Source of the DNA: Gammaproteobacteria bacterium | Lineage (GTDB): Bacteria > Pseudomonadota > Gammaproteobacteria > Arenicellales > JAHEKD01 | Length of the DNA: 9,147 bases | Reading direction: 5' to 3' | NCBI GenBank assembly: GCA_024638545.1 | Contig: JAHEKD010000059.1 | Location: forward strand, 1-9,147 | Shown: one piece after another, positions 1 to 6,543 of the stretch | How the letters are laid out: the number at the start of each line of letters is the position of its first letter | Position numbering within the stretch: the first letter of the stretch is position 1 | The notes under the pieces: generated by a model | What the model saw: the letters and a program-made list of their open reading frames with translations, nothing else | Databases searched by the model: none | Told to the model about the DNA's origin: nothing | Translations under genes and position numbers: made by a program

Positions 1-27
1 ACACCAAAGCCTGACCGGCTTTGGTGT
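1..27. terminator. Strong hairpin after the solute-binding protein gene
   Basis: A perfect 11-base-pair stem (ACACCAAAGCC at 1-11, GGCTTTGGTGT at 17-27) with a five-base loop lies 14 bases beyond the stop codon of the minus-strand binding-protein gene. A T-rich tract follows on the plus strand (25-35). The sequence where the minus-strand T-run would lie is outside the window, so efficiency in the gene's own direction cannot be judged. It may end transcription or protect the 3' end of the binding-protein mRNA ahead of permease genes beyond the left edge. Confidence 0.75.
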
Positions 28-41
28 TTGTTTAATTGATC

Positions 42-1058
42 TTATCGAACCTCTTCGAGATAGCGCTCACCGAACGCTTCTTGGACCTCTGCCATCTTGC
101 CGTAGTCCAGAGGTGTAGCACGCTCGTATTCAGAGGCAGGCAAAAACTTTGATTGTGCTTCTTCTGACATGGCGCTGGCGCGAACCGGGCGTAAAAAGGC
201 GTTGGCCCACACGGCCTGGCCGGTATCTGACATGATGAAATCCAGAATCTTTTTGCCGTTTTCAGCATTGGGTGCATTTTTTACCAGGCTCATGACATAG
301 GGCACGACCACTGTACCTTCTGCAGGAATTACAAATTCGACATTGGCATTATCTTTGTATTTGCCTCGATAGGCATTGAAGTCATAGTCAAATAAAATTG
401 GAATTTCGCCGGACAACACACGTGCATAGGACGTTTGCTTGGGCACGATCGGGTCGTTTTCTGCAAGTTTTTGGAAAAATTCAATCGCAGGTCCAAAGTC
501 ATCCAGTGTGCCCCCCATCGCCCGGTTGATCGCCACCGCACCGGCATAACCTACGAAGGCACTTGATGGATCGAGGTAGCCAACAAGGCCCTTGTATTCA
601 GGTTTAAGTAAATCAGCCCAGGAAGTGGGTACGGGCACATCGCCCAACGCTTCAACATTGACAAACAAACCCAATGCGCCGGAGTGGATGGTAAACCAGT
701 GACCATCGGGGTCTTTTAAGCCTTCAGCTATGTCGTCCCAGTTCGCCGGTTTATAAGGTTCTACAACACCTTCATTTTTTGCAGCAATACCAAACGAAAC
801 ACCATAATAGGCAACGTCTGCGACCGGGTTGTCTTTCTCAGCCAGTAATTGCGAAAGTGTCTGACCTGAGTTTTTGTTGTCATGAGGAATTTCGAGTCCC
901 AGATTTTCTTTAATGGCTTCCAGTTGTGAGGCCCAATCGGCCCACTGGGGCGGGCAGTTATAACAAATAGCATCTGCTGCCATTGTTTTAACTGCAACAC
1001 TGGACAGTACCAGTGTGCTGAGGCCAATCAGTGTGAGTTTTAGATTTTTCATGCTCAT
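42..1058 (-). CDS. ABC transporter periplasmic solute-binding protein (polyamine/iron/phosphonate-type)
   Basis: This 338-residue protein should bind a small solute in the periplasm and deliver it to an ABC permease. Residues 1 to about 28 form a Sec signal peptide: Lys-containing N-region, a hydrophobic core, and a likely cleavage after TMA. The mature part resembles the large binding-protein cluster that includes spermidine/putrescine (PotD), ferric iron (AfuA) and aminoethylphosphonate binders. Matching features are the NSGQTLSQLLAE segment, the GLVGYLDPSSAFVGYAGA segment and the C-terminal DFIMSDTGQAVWA segment. Two cysteines follow the signal (ICYNC). The start at 1058 is preferred over an in-frame ATG at 1052 because AGGAGA at 1069-1074 lies 10 bases upstream. 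No permease or ATPase is seen; they would be expected beyond the left edge. The LacI regulator 88 bases upstream on the same strand is the likely controller. The ligand is not predictable from what I can see. Confidence 0.9.
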   Translation of the reverse strand: MSMKNLKLTLIGLSTLVLSSVAVKTMAADAICYNCPPQWADWASQLEAIKENLGLEIPHDNKNSGQTLSQLLAEKDNPVADVAYYGVSFGIAAKNEGVVEPYKPANWDDIAEGLKDPDGHWFTIHSGALGLFVNVEALGDVPVPTSWADLLKPEYKGLVGYLDPSSAFVGYAGAVAINRAMGGTLDDFGPAIEFFQKLAENDPIVPKQTSYARVLSGEIPILFDYDFNAYRGKYKDNANVEFVIPAEGTVVVPYVMSLVKNAPNAENGKKILDFIMSDTGQAVWANAFLRPVRASAMSEEAQSKFLPASEYERATPLDYGKMAEVQEAFGERYLEEVR

Positions 1059-1088
1059 AAATAGCTATTCTCCTGTGATAGTTAATAC

Positions 1089-1117
1089 GATGTAGTAAAT
1101 TTCATTTTAAAGTTCAA
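1089..1117 (-). promoter_or_regulatory. Possible sigma-70 promoter for the solute-binding protein gene
   Basis: On the minus strand, TTGAAC (1112-1117) and TACATC (1089-1094) are separated by exactly 17 bases. Transcription from here would give a leader of about 20 bases containing the AGGAGA ribosome site. The -35 box is good and the -10 box is weak, so this is tentative. The gene could also be read from the LacI promoter. Confidence 0.3.
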
Positions 1118-1120
1118 CAG

Positions 1121-1139
1121 CGTTAGGGTATACCCCACG
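1121..1139. promoter_or_regulatory. Dyad centred on GGGTATACCC, possible operator
   Basis: A perfect ten-base palindrome (1126-1135) with outer CGT/ACG arms lies just upstream of the proposed -35 box of the binding-protein gene and eight bases past the LacI stop codon. No T-run follows on the minus strand, so it does not look like a terminator. Use as a regulator site is inferred from symmetry and position only. Confidence 0.25.
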
Positions 1140-1146
1140 ATCCACG

Positions 1147-2157
1147 TCAGATTGGTGGATTCACTAACGATTCTCCTTGTCGCAGTTGATGTGGCAGAAC
1201 CAGGTTTTTAACCGGTACGTCCTCATCAATTCGTTCAATCAAATGCTGCATGGCCCACTCACCCATTTGTTCTGCAGGTTGCACAGCCGTGGTCAGACTG
1301 GGAGTTAGCCATTCTCCAACCGAGATTCCATCGAATCCAACGACCGAGACATCAGTTGGTACATTCTTTCCTATCTGAGTCAGGGCACGTATCGTCGCGA
1401 TGGCAATTACATCGGTAGAACAAAAATAGGCTGTAGGTGGGTTTTTAGCCTCATGAAGAGCGTTTATCTGCTCACTTACATCCTGGTTTTCAAACCCAAC
1501 TTCTGTAATCAATACTTGATCGATGCCATAATGTCTCAACGCATCCTGATAGCCGGCCTGTCGTTCGATCGATCGATCCGATTCGGAAAACTTGCCCGCA
1601 ATCATTGCAATTCGTCGATGGCCCAGCTTTAACATTTGGCAGACTAATTCAAAAGCGGCTTTACGATTATCAATACTGATTGTGGAGTAACTGGAGTTTT
1701 TAACAGGATTGAACATCAGCACGAATGGTATTCCTGCCGACGAAAGGCTGGACAGTGCCTGGCTTTTTTCTTCATCAGCCACTGTCAGTACCAGACCTTC
1801 AACACGACTGTTCAGGAAAGTGTCCACTGCAGAACTCTCTCTATCGGTACTGTAGCCAGAGGAAGCCAGCAGCACGTTATAGCCTTTATTTTGTGCGGCA
1901 CACTCAATGCCATTGACGGCATCGGCAAATATTGGGTTTTTCAGACTTGGGACCAAAACTCCGATGGTATGAGTACGGGCAGTTTTGAGCTGACGACCTA
2001 TGCTGTTAGGGCGGAAGCCGGATTCATTAATTACCCTGTCAATAATGGCACGGGTTTCTAAACTTACAGGCCCGCTTCCATTCACCGCCCTTGAAACCGT
2101 GGCGACAGATACCCCTGCCATGGTTGCAACTTCTTTAATTGTTGGTGGTCTCCTCAA
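1147..2157 (-). CDS. LacI-family transcriptional regulator
   Basis: A 336-residue repressor of the LacI/GalR family, normal in length. The N-terminal helix-turn-helix covers about residues 6-27 (TIKEVATMAGVSVATVSRAV), and the hinge helix with its conserved Leu lies at about 50-58. The rest is a periplasmic-binding-like sensor domain with the late family motif VSVVGFDGISVGEWLTPSL. The effector is unknown. The binding-protein gene lies 88 bases downstream on the same strand, so this regulator probably controls its uptake system and may be co-transcribed with it. The start is a TTG codon; no ATG or GTG lies further upstream in frame to give a better N-terminus. The ribosome site is weak there. 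A purine-rich AGGAGA lies just inside the gene (2149-2154), so a start a few codons later on a rare codon cannot be excluded. An operator-like palindrome in the promoter suggests autoregulation. Confidence 0.93.
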   Translation of the reverse strand: MRRPPTIKEVATMAGVSVATVSRAVNGSGPVSLETRAIIDRVINESGFRPNSIGRQLKTARTHTIGVLVPSLKNPIFADAVNGIECAAQNKGYNVLLASSGYSTDRESSAVDTFLNSRVEGLVLTVADEEKSQALSSLSSAGIPFVLMFNPVKNSSYSTISIDNRKAAFELVCQMLKLGHRRIAMIAGKFSESDRSIERQAGYQDALRHYGIDQVLITEVGFENQDVSEQINALHEAKNPPTAYFCSTDVIAIATIRALTQIGKNVPTDVSVVGFDGISVGEWLTPSLTTAVQPAEQMGEWAMQHLIERIDEDVPVKNLVLPHQLRQGESLVNPPI

Positions 2158-2183
2158 TCGTGAATTTGGCCTGTGTTTACAGT

Positions 2184-2212
2184 AGTGTAATCGTTTACAT
2201 ACCTGACCACAA
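2184..2212 (-). promoter_or_regulatory. Predicted sigma-70 promoter of the LacI-family gene
   Basis: On the minus strand, TTGTGG (2207-2212) and TACACT (2184-2189) are separated by exactly 17 bases, about 27 bases before the TTG start. The LacI-type palindrome occupies the spacer and overlaps the -10 box, which is how an autorepressor site is typically placed. Confidence 0.55.
2186..2199. promoter_or_regulatory. LacI-type operator
   Basis: TGTAATCGTTTACA is a 14-base near-perfect palindrome with the central CG typical of LacI/GalR-family operators; one symmetric pair is mismatched. A further GTTTACA half-site lies at 2175-2181, 18 bases away. The placement over the gene's own promoter argues for autoregulation. 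I did not find a matching site upstream of the binding-protein gene. Confidence 0.6.
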
Positions 2213-2235
2213 GAAAAATCTTTGATAGTTGATTT

Positions 2236-2443
2236 GTAAAACGGTGTGTAAATCGGTGGTAAATCAGTGACAGTTAACTAATTCCGGGTAAATCAGTGAC
2301 TAGGGGTAAATATCAGGTAAATCAGTGACAGTTAACTAATTCCGGGTAAATCAGTGACTAGGGGTAAATCAGTGACAGTTGTAAATCGGTGGTAAATCAG
2401 TGACAGTTAACTAATTCCGTAAATCAGTGACAGTTAACTAATT
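2236..2443 (+). repeat. Dense direct-repeat array linked to the RAYT gene
   Basis: The core GTAAATCAGTGAC occurs seven times in the same orientation, starting at 2259, 2288, 2317, 2346, 2364, 2392 and 2419. The first four are exactly 29 bases apart, then spacings are 18, 28 and 27. Two tails alternate: a long one (AGTTAACTAATTCCGG, with an AGTTAACT palindrome) and a short one (TAGGG). Decayed units GTAAATCGGTG occur at 2248-2258 and 2381-2391, GTAAATATCAG at 2306-2316, and a poorer one at 2236-2247. Larger blocks are duplicated: 2259-2305 equals 2317-2363, and 2247-2286 equals 2380-2419. The last unit runs over the transposase stop codon. Confidence 0.9.
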
Positions 2444-3099
2444 AACTTCGGCTTGCGGCCGCGCCTCGACATCCTGAGCGTTTTTCCGGTAAGTTTTTCA
2501 AGCTCAACAAGAAATTCCTTGGGTCCTGCCGGGCGACCAGTTTTAGTATGTTTTCTCACCACCTTTATAATTGCGGAATCATTTTCACCTTGTAAGTATT
2601 CTTCCCAATCATTGACTCGATCCTGCATGGGCTTCACATCTACCAGCTGATCATCGATTCCCGATAAGTGCGCTCGGGCACTTGACCACGGCCACTGATC
2701 TGCCGATTTACAAAGTTCTGCCCGTACCGGGTTCAGTTCCACATATCGTACTGCGGCCATGAGATGGACCTCATCCATCACGAACGAGCAAAATCGTTCT
2801 TGCCACAGATGGCCTGTCCAACCATTACGTTTGTTGATCTTTAATGCGTAGTTTCTGTGGGTGCGCGACAAACAATTGGACATTCCCGTTTCGTTTTCAG
2901 GTGTGATAATAAGGTGAACATGATTAGGCATTAAGCAATATGTCCATATCGAAATGTTGAACTTATTTTTTTGCTCTGCCAGTAAATCTATATATAGCTG
3001 GTAGTCGGAATGATGAAAAAACGTTGTTTGCCTGCGACTCCCTCGCTGAGTGACATGATGAGGGTAATGAGGCACGACAACTCGGGCGATCCTTGCCAT
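2434..3099 (-). CDS. REP-associated tyrosine transposase (RAYT, Y1_Tnp/IS200-like)
   Basis: A 221-residue single-strand DNA transposase-like protein of the Y1 HUH family. The HUH motif is visible as PNHVHLI with His60 and His62. The catalytic tyrosine is most likely Tyr119 in the helix reading RYVELNPVRA, which is diagnostic of the RAYT branch rather than of true IS200/IS605 TnpA. GHLWQERF (about 96-103) and WPWSSARAH (about 136-144) are further RAYT landmarks. The basic C-terminal tail RRGRKPK probably contacts DNA. AAGGAA at 3107-3112, seven bases before the ATG, supports the start. The last codons and stop lie inside the outermost repeat copy, so the gene end has evolved with, or been captured by, the repeat. 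The gene looks intact. By family knowledge such proteins cut and move REP-like palindromic repeats and are usually domesticated single-copy genes. Confidence 0.93.
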   Translation of the reverse strand: MARIARVVVPHYPHHVTQRGSRRQTTFFHHSDYQLYIDLLAEQKNKFNISIWTYCLMPNHVHLIITPENETGMSNCLSRTHRNYALKINKRNGWTGHLWQERFCSFVMDEVHLMAAVRYVELNPVRAELCKSADQWPWSSARAHLSGIDDQLVDVKPMQDRVNDWEEYLQGENDSAIIKVVRKHTKTGRPAGPKEFLVELEKLTGKTLRMSRRGRKPKLIS

Positions 3100-3164
3100 A
3101 GTCTAGTTCCTTGTAATGCACTACTTATATCCCAATAACATAACATACTATCAGCGCTTCTCAT

Positions 3165-3191
3165 AATTTAGTTAACTGTCACTGATTTTAC
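3165..3191 (-). repeat. Inverted copy of the RAYT-linked repeat
   Basis: The reverse complement of the array unit is present upstream of the RAYT gene. It shares AGTTAACTGTCACTGATTT (3170-3188) with it and differs by one extra T on each side. It faces the array at 2236-2443 across the transposase, giving the element inverted ends. Confidence 0.85.
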
Positions 3192-3268
3192 CCGCATTGC
3201 CTTGTTTGCAAACGGCTTATCACCTTGCCTCGTCTTCGAATTGAAATTGGAATGCCAAAAGTAACATT

Positions 3269-3292
3269 AAAAAAATCCCGCTTCGGCGGATT
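3269..3292 (-). terminator. Rho-independent terminator of the ABC exporter
   Basis: Read on the minus strand, AATCCGC, a CGAA loop, then GCGGGATT form a stem with a single bulge, directly followed by a run of seven T. It lies 69 bases past the exporter stop codon and before the RAYT element, so it should insulate the two. Confidence 0.82.
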
Positions 3293-3361
3293 AGTGTTAA
3301 CTATGGTTTTCTTGTAAAAAGATGGGTTGATTGTCACTTTGATTCCTTCAGGTTTCGGCGA

Positions 3362-5155
3362 TCAGTTTTCAAACTGCAATTCAGCAAGCCTTGCATACAA
3401 GCCACCTTTTTTGCGAAGTTCGATCGCATCACCCGTCTCTACAATTTTGCCGTTTTCCATTACGACGATTCTATCGGCTTTTTGTACTGTGGCTAACCGG
3501 TGGGCAATAATCAGTGTGGTTCTGCCTTGCATGGCGGCATTGAGTCCTTCTTGAACGAGTATTTCAGATTCAGCATCCAGTGCGCTGGTAGCTTCATCTA
3601 ATAATAAAACAGGTGCGTTCTTTAACATGGCGCGCGCAATCGCAATGCGTTGTCTTTGCCCGCCCGATAAGCGTATACCACGTTCACCTAGGAAAGTGTG
3701 GTAACCATCGGGTAATTGCGGAACAAATTGCGTAACTTGAGCGGCATTGGCTGCGTCTATAACTGCTTCATCCGCCGCGTCTGGTTGTCCGTAGCGTATG
3801 TTTTCCATTACATTGGCAGAAAAAATAACAGGGTCCTGCGGTACAATCGCAATCAGACGACGTAAATCATGCAAGCTAATGTGACTAATATTTTGGCCAT
3901 TAATGGCGATGCTGCCGGATTGCGCATCGTAGAACCGCAATAACAGATGAAAAATAGTGGTTTTTCCTGCACCTGATGGCCCAACCAAAGCTACGGTTTC
4001 ACCTGCGTTAATGACCAGATTAACTTGGTCTAACGCAGATGTGAGCGGCCGCGAAGGGTAGTGAAATTTCACATTGTTGAATTTGATCTCGGCCCGGGAT
4101 TCGCTGGCTAGTGGTAATGGGTTAGCAGTGTCAGTAATCGCTGTTTCTGTATGCAATAATTCAAGCAAACGCTCAGTAGCCCCGGCGGCACGCATAATGT
4201 CTCCCCATACCTGTGCTATTGTGCTCACACTGCCTGCTACCATAGCGGCATATATGACAAAGGAAGCCAGTTCGCCAAGTGTCATCATGCCCGCGCTCAC
4301 CTGGCGCGCGCCTAACCATAATACAAAAATAATCGTGCCCATCACGGCGGTAATAATCACCGCGGTGAGTAGTGCCCTGACCTTTACGCGTCGAATAGCG
4401 GTTAAAAAGCTTAAATGTGCGCTGTCGGCAAAGCGTTTAATTTCGCGCGCTTCTTGTGTGTAAGATTGTACTGTTGCAATTGCATTTAAAATTTCACCAG
4501 CCATGGCTGAGCTATCGGCAATACGGTCTTGCGATTCACGTGAGAGTTTTCTGACTGTACGACCGATTAACATGATTGGGAAAATCAAACAGATCATTAA
4601 ACCAATATTGATTGAAAACAGGTAAAAGCTGGTAACGGCAAGCATAATCATGCCGCCCGTAAACTGAAACAAACTGCGTAAACCCATCGACGCTGAACTA
4701 CCTACAACCGTTTGAATGAGCGTAGTATCACCCGTTAAGCGTGAAAGTACCTCGCCCGTTTGTAAGGTTTCAAAAAACTGAGGCGATTGCCTTATTACGC
4801 TGGCAAAAACCGCACTACGTAAATCCACCGTAACGCGTTCGCCTATCCACGAAACCATATAATACCGTGAGGCAACCATAAGCGCCCAAAAAGCGGCTAA
4901 ACCAAACAGCACGTCAAACTTGGTATCAGTGTTAACAGCAGGGGTTGTGCCATCACTTGTGCCAAAGCCCACGTCAATTAAATCTCGAAATGCTAATGGC
5001 ACTAATAGTAACGCTGCAGAGGCCAGGCATAACAACACAAAAGCAATGCTCATCTGTAGGCGATAAGGGTTTAAAAAAGGCCATAAATTTTTTAACGAGA
5101 GAACGCGTTTTGGTTTAAGCCTGTCATTGTGATTCGTCGTAGCTGCTTGCACCAT
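3362..5155 (-). CDS. ABC exporter, fused membrane and ATPase half-transporter (MsbA/LmrA type)
   Basis: This 597-residue half-transporter should act as a homodimer in the inner membrane, exporting lipids, drugs or another hydrophobic substrate with ATP. An N-terminal six-helix ABC membrane domain spans about residues 30-320; helices are evident near 35-58, 85-101, 163-182, 184-200 and 262-282. It contains an intracellular coupling segment, LQTGEVLSRLTGDT (131-144). The ATPase domain follows from about 355: Walker A GPSGAGKTT (392-400), Q-loop Gln440, signature LSGGQ (496-500), Walker B VLLLDE (516-521) and H-loop His552. All catalytic residues are present and the length is normal. The start has no strong ribosome site, so a slightly later start is possible. 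It appears to be a single-gene unit ending at the terminator at 3269-3292. The substrate is unknown; lipid A flippase is only one possibility because no lpxK or other envelope gene is adjacent. Confidence 0.93.
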   Translation of the reverse strand: MVQAATTNHNDRLKPKRVLSLKNLWPFLNPYRLQMSIAFVLLCLASAALLLVPLAFRDLIDVGFGTSDGTTPAVNTDTKFDVLFGLAAFWALMVASRYYMVSWIGERVTVDLRSAVFASVIRQSPQFFETLQTGEVLSRLTGDTTLIQTVVGSSASMGLRSLFQFTGGMIMLAVTSFYLFSINIGLMICLIFPIMLIGRTVRKLSRESQDRIADSSAMAGEILNAIATVQSYTQEAREIKRFADSAHLSFLTAIRRVKVRALLTAVIITAVMGTIIFVLWLGARQVSAGMMTLGELASFVIYAAMVAGSVSTIAQVWGDIMRAAGATERLLELLHTETAITDTANPLPLASESRAEIKFNNVKFHYPSRPLTSALDQVNLVINAGETVALVGPSGAGKTTIFHLLLRFYDAQSGSIAINGQNISHISLHDLRRLIAIVPQDPVIFSANVMENIRYGQPDAADEAVIDAANAAQVTQFVPQLPDGYHTFLGERGIRLSGGQRQRIAIARAMLKNAPVLLLDEATSALDAESEILVQEGLNAAMQGRTTLIIAHRLATVQKADRIVVMENGKIVETGDAIELRKKGGLYARLAELQFEN

Positions 5156-5750
5156 AGGCTGAAGTTCCCATATAGAGATGAATTAAGACAATATGATAGC
5201 TTTAAACGCGGATTCGCCTGTTGGCCAACATACCATCAACCGATTTATTTAAACGAAGCGGGTGTATGATTGGTTCCCAATACTACCAAGTCATGGGTAG
5301 ATTACCTAGAATAGTTATTCCAAGCCGCCACTGCACATCACCCATGGTGGTAATAATCGTCAAAATATTGTTCCTGATAACTTGTGTGCTGCTTGTGTGC
5401 AACGGGTTTTTCGGCCTGTCTCAATGAATCGCAGCGGCGAGTGACACCAAACCCGTACCGCGCTTCACTGTACCCGGGCACAAACGGCGCGCGTCAGGTT
5501 GCCCGCCGCCGGTCTGCGCACAACGACGACCGGTGCCTGAAGTCAGGCGACGAAGGGAATAAATTCTCAAATCTTGTTCCGTCGGTACCGTTATTCCATG
5601 ATCAAGGGCCTGATACTTCAGGGTGACCTGAAGACGATATCACTCGCACAGCCCAAGTCGGTCGGTCGTCGGGTGACCCATCTGATGGGAGTAGCGGATT
5701 GCTACCATGTAGCATAAGATGGTATTGCTATAGGCTAATTTGAGTGGTGT
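5156..5750. other. 595-base gap with a hairpin-rich GC island; no convincing gene
   Basis: The first part (5156-5400) is AT-richer and should hold the promoter of the exporter on the minus strand, though no clear -35/-10 pair stands out. From about 5401 to 5540 the GC content rises to about 64% by hand count, and exact stems follow one another: 5402-5409/5449-5456, 5475-5480/5500-5505, 5509-5514/5528-5533, 5535-5539/5544-5548, 5556-5562/5591-5597, 5616-5622/5627-5633 (GTGA loop), 5677-5681/5685-5689, and the GTAGC/GCTAC/GTAGC series at 5691-5713. I recognise no known RNA family (RNase P, tmRNA, 6S, SRP RNA or common riboswitches). A short plus-strand reading frame from ATG 5266 to 5427 would give a protein with a hydrophobic C-terminal half, but it has no good ribosome site. 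This may be a structured RNA, a decayed mobile element, or chance in GC-rich DNA. Confidence 0.45.
5219..5230. promoter_or_regulatory. Perfect palindrome TGTTGGCCAACA upstream of the ABC exporter
   Basis: A twelve-base perfect palindrome lies 64 bases upstream of the exporter start codon, where a regulator could act. No matching regulator gene is adjacent, so a role is only inferred from symmetry and position. Confidence 0.2.
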
Positions 5751-6092
5751 TCATTGTTCGGTGTTTTCCCTGATTTCTTGCAGCAGTTCAGTGATTTCGA
5801 TGAGTTCCGCATTGTAATTGGTGTTTTCCGTGTACTCGTTGATGTATAGCATCGCCTGCTCAAAATACTCACCGATAACAGGCAGATCAACCAGTCTGGC
5901 CAGTATCCAGATCGTGATCCCCAACACCAGTGTCGCGCCCACTGTTATACCCAAACCGCGGGCCACACCGGCCTTGAAATTGATCCACATCAGGCTCTTA
6001 CCCGATTGCAGGTATTGAAGATAATCGATGACCCCTGCAGCCTCGAATGCTTTGATCACTTCCCTGTCGGGTGATTTATCTGGTTTTTGCAT
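5751..6092 (-). CDS. Small membrane protein, DUF5665 type
   Basis: A 113-residue protein of unknown function. Its central part matches what I know of DUF5665 proteins: a short VIDYLQYLQS helix (21-30), then LMWINFKAGVARGLGITVG (34-52), leading into one transmembrane helix (about 46-68), then the LPVIGEYF segment (70-77). The C-terminal 30 residues are acidic and helical (about 95-113, ELIEITELLQEIRENTEQ), possibly a coiled coil. It is probably a single-pass inner-membrane protein. No strong ribosome site precedes the ATG. It stands alone, with large gaps on both sides, so context gives no role. The reading frame is intact, in contrast to the genes to its right. Confidence 0.8.
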   Translation of the reverse strand: MQKPDKSPDREVIKAFEAAGVIDYLQYLQSGKSLMWINFKAGVARGLGITVGATLVLGITIWILARLVDLPVIGEYFEQAMLYINEYTENTNYNAELIEITELLQEIRENTEQ

Positions 6093-6543
6093 TTCTGTTT
6101 ATACTCATTTGCGTTGATAGTACTCAATTGATTCATCTTCACGGCGTAATTCACGTGATCAGCCCGGGAATCTGCTACCGGATTGAATGAAAGTGTTTTC
6201 GTTTTTTCCGTCATCGGCAAGCTTATTGATGACGAAGCCGTTTCTCAAATTCGTTCGGTATTAAGATCCCCGAACCTACAACAGGCAGTTCATCATTGTA
6301 TTCGCCTAGCCATTGATCTGCAATCTGCTGCGCCAGTTTCGCTGAATCAGATAACCGCCGATCTGAACAACCATCACTAAAGTTTGCATTGAAACCTTTG
6401 CCATCGGCATTTTGACTCGGACAGCCTGATCCTTCCCGGTGAAACGCTTCTGCACTGATTGATTATCCTGGATATATGGCAATTATAAGTGAGACCTGCA
6501 TATACTAATATCATTTGCCCCTGTATATCATAGCGTGACGACA
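6093..6543. other. 450-base gap with one doubtful small reading frame
   Basis: No recognisable gene. A plus-strand frame at 6183-6380 (TTG start, 65 codons) encodes a helical peptide rich in Ile, Leu, Ala and Gln with no family I recognise, no clear ribosome site and an unusual start, so I do not call it. The segment 6480-6543 should carry the promoter of the former lipoprotein gene; TATACT at about 6500 is a candidate -10 box without a convincing -35. The 5' end of the gap holds the promoter of the DUF5665 gene on the minus strand, also without a clear match. Confidence 0.4.

Larger units (their letters stand above)
2248..3191. mobile_element. RAYT gene bounded by repeats in opposite orientation (REPtron-like)
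   Basis: A REP-associated tyrosine transposase sits between a repeat array past its 3' end and a single inverted copy upstream of its 5' end. This matches the known arrangement in which RAYT genes are flanked by oppositely oriented copies of the repeats they are thought to mobilise. It separates the LacI promoter (ending 2212) from the ABC exporter terminator (from 3269). No target-site duplication was identified, and the outer limits are simply those of the repeats. Confidence 0.7.

Noticed and set aside
2236..2443. CRISPR array
   Set aside because: Spacing is irregular, the spacers are themselves repeats of each other, there are no cas genes, and a RAYT gene is directly attached.
4074..4463. 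129-codon plus-strand frame opposite the ABC exporter
   Set aside because: Antisense shadow of a well-supported ABC transporter with all catalytic motifs; no independent evidence.
5330..5360. Cobalamin-riboswitch-like GCCACTG segment
   Set aside because: Only this short string matches; the other conserved riboswitch boxes are absent and no cobalamin gene follows.
5221..5427. Plus-strand reading frame with a hydrophobic C-terminal half, possible small membrane protein
   Set aside because: TTG start or internal ATG at 5266, no ribosome site, no recognisable family, and its end runs into the hairpin-rich segment. Not supported strongly enough to call.
5384..5626. Plus-strand frame of 80 codons across the GC island
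   Set aside because: Sequence looks like chance translation of GC-rich DNA (many Arg, Ser, Pro, Gly), with no motif or ribosome site.
5421..5639. Minus-strand frame of about 73 codons open across the GC island
   Set aside because: No ATG, no family resemblance I can see; long open frames are expected by chance at this GC content.
6183..6380. 65-codon plus-strand frame upstream of the PLD pseudogene
   Set aside because: TTG start without ribosome site and no family I recognise. Mentioned in the gap description only.
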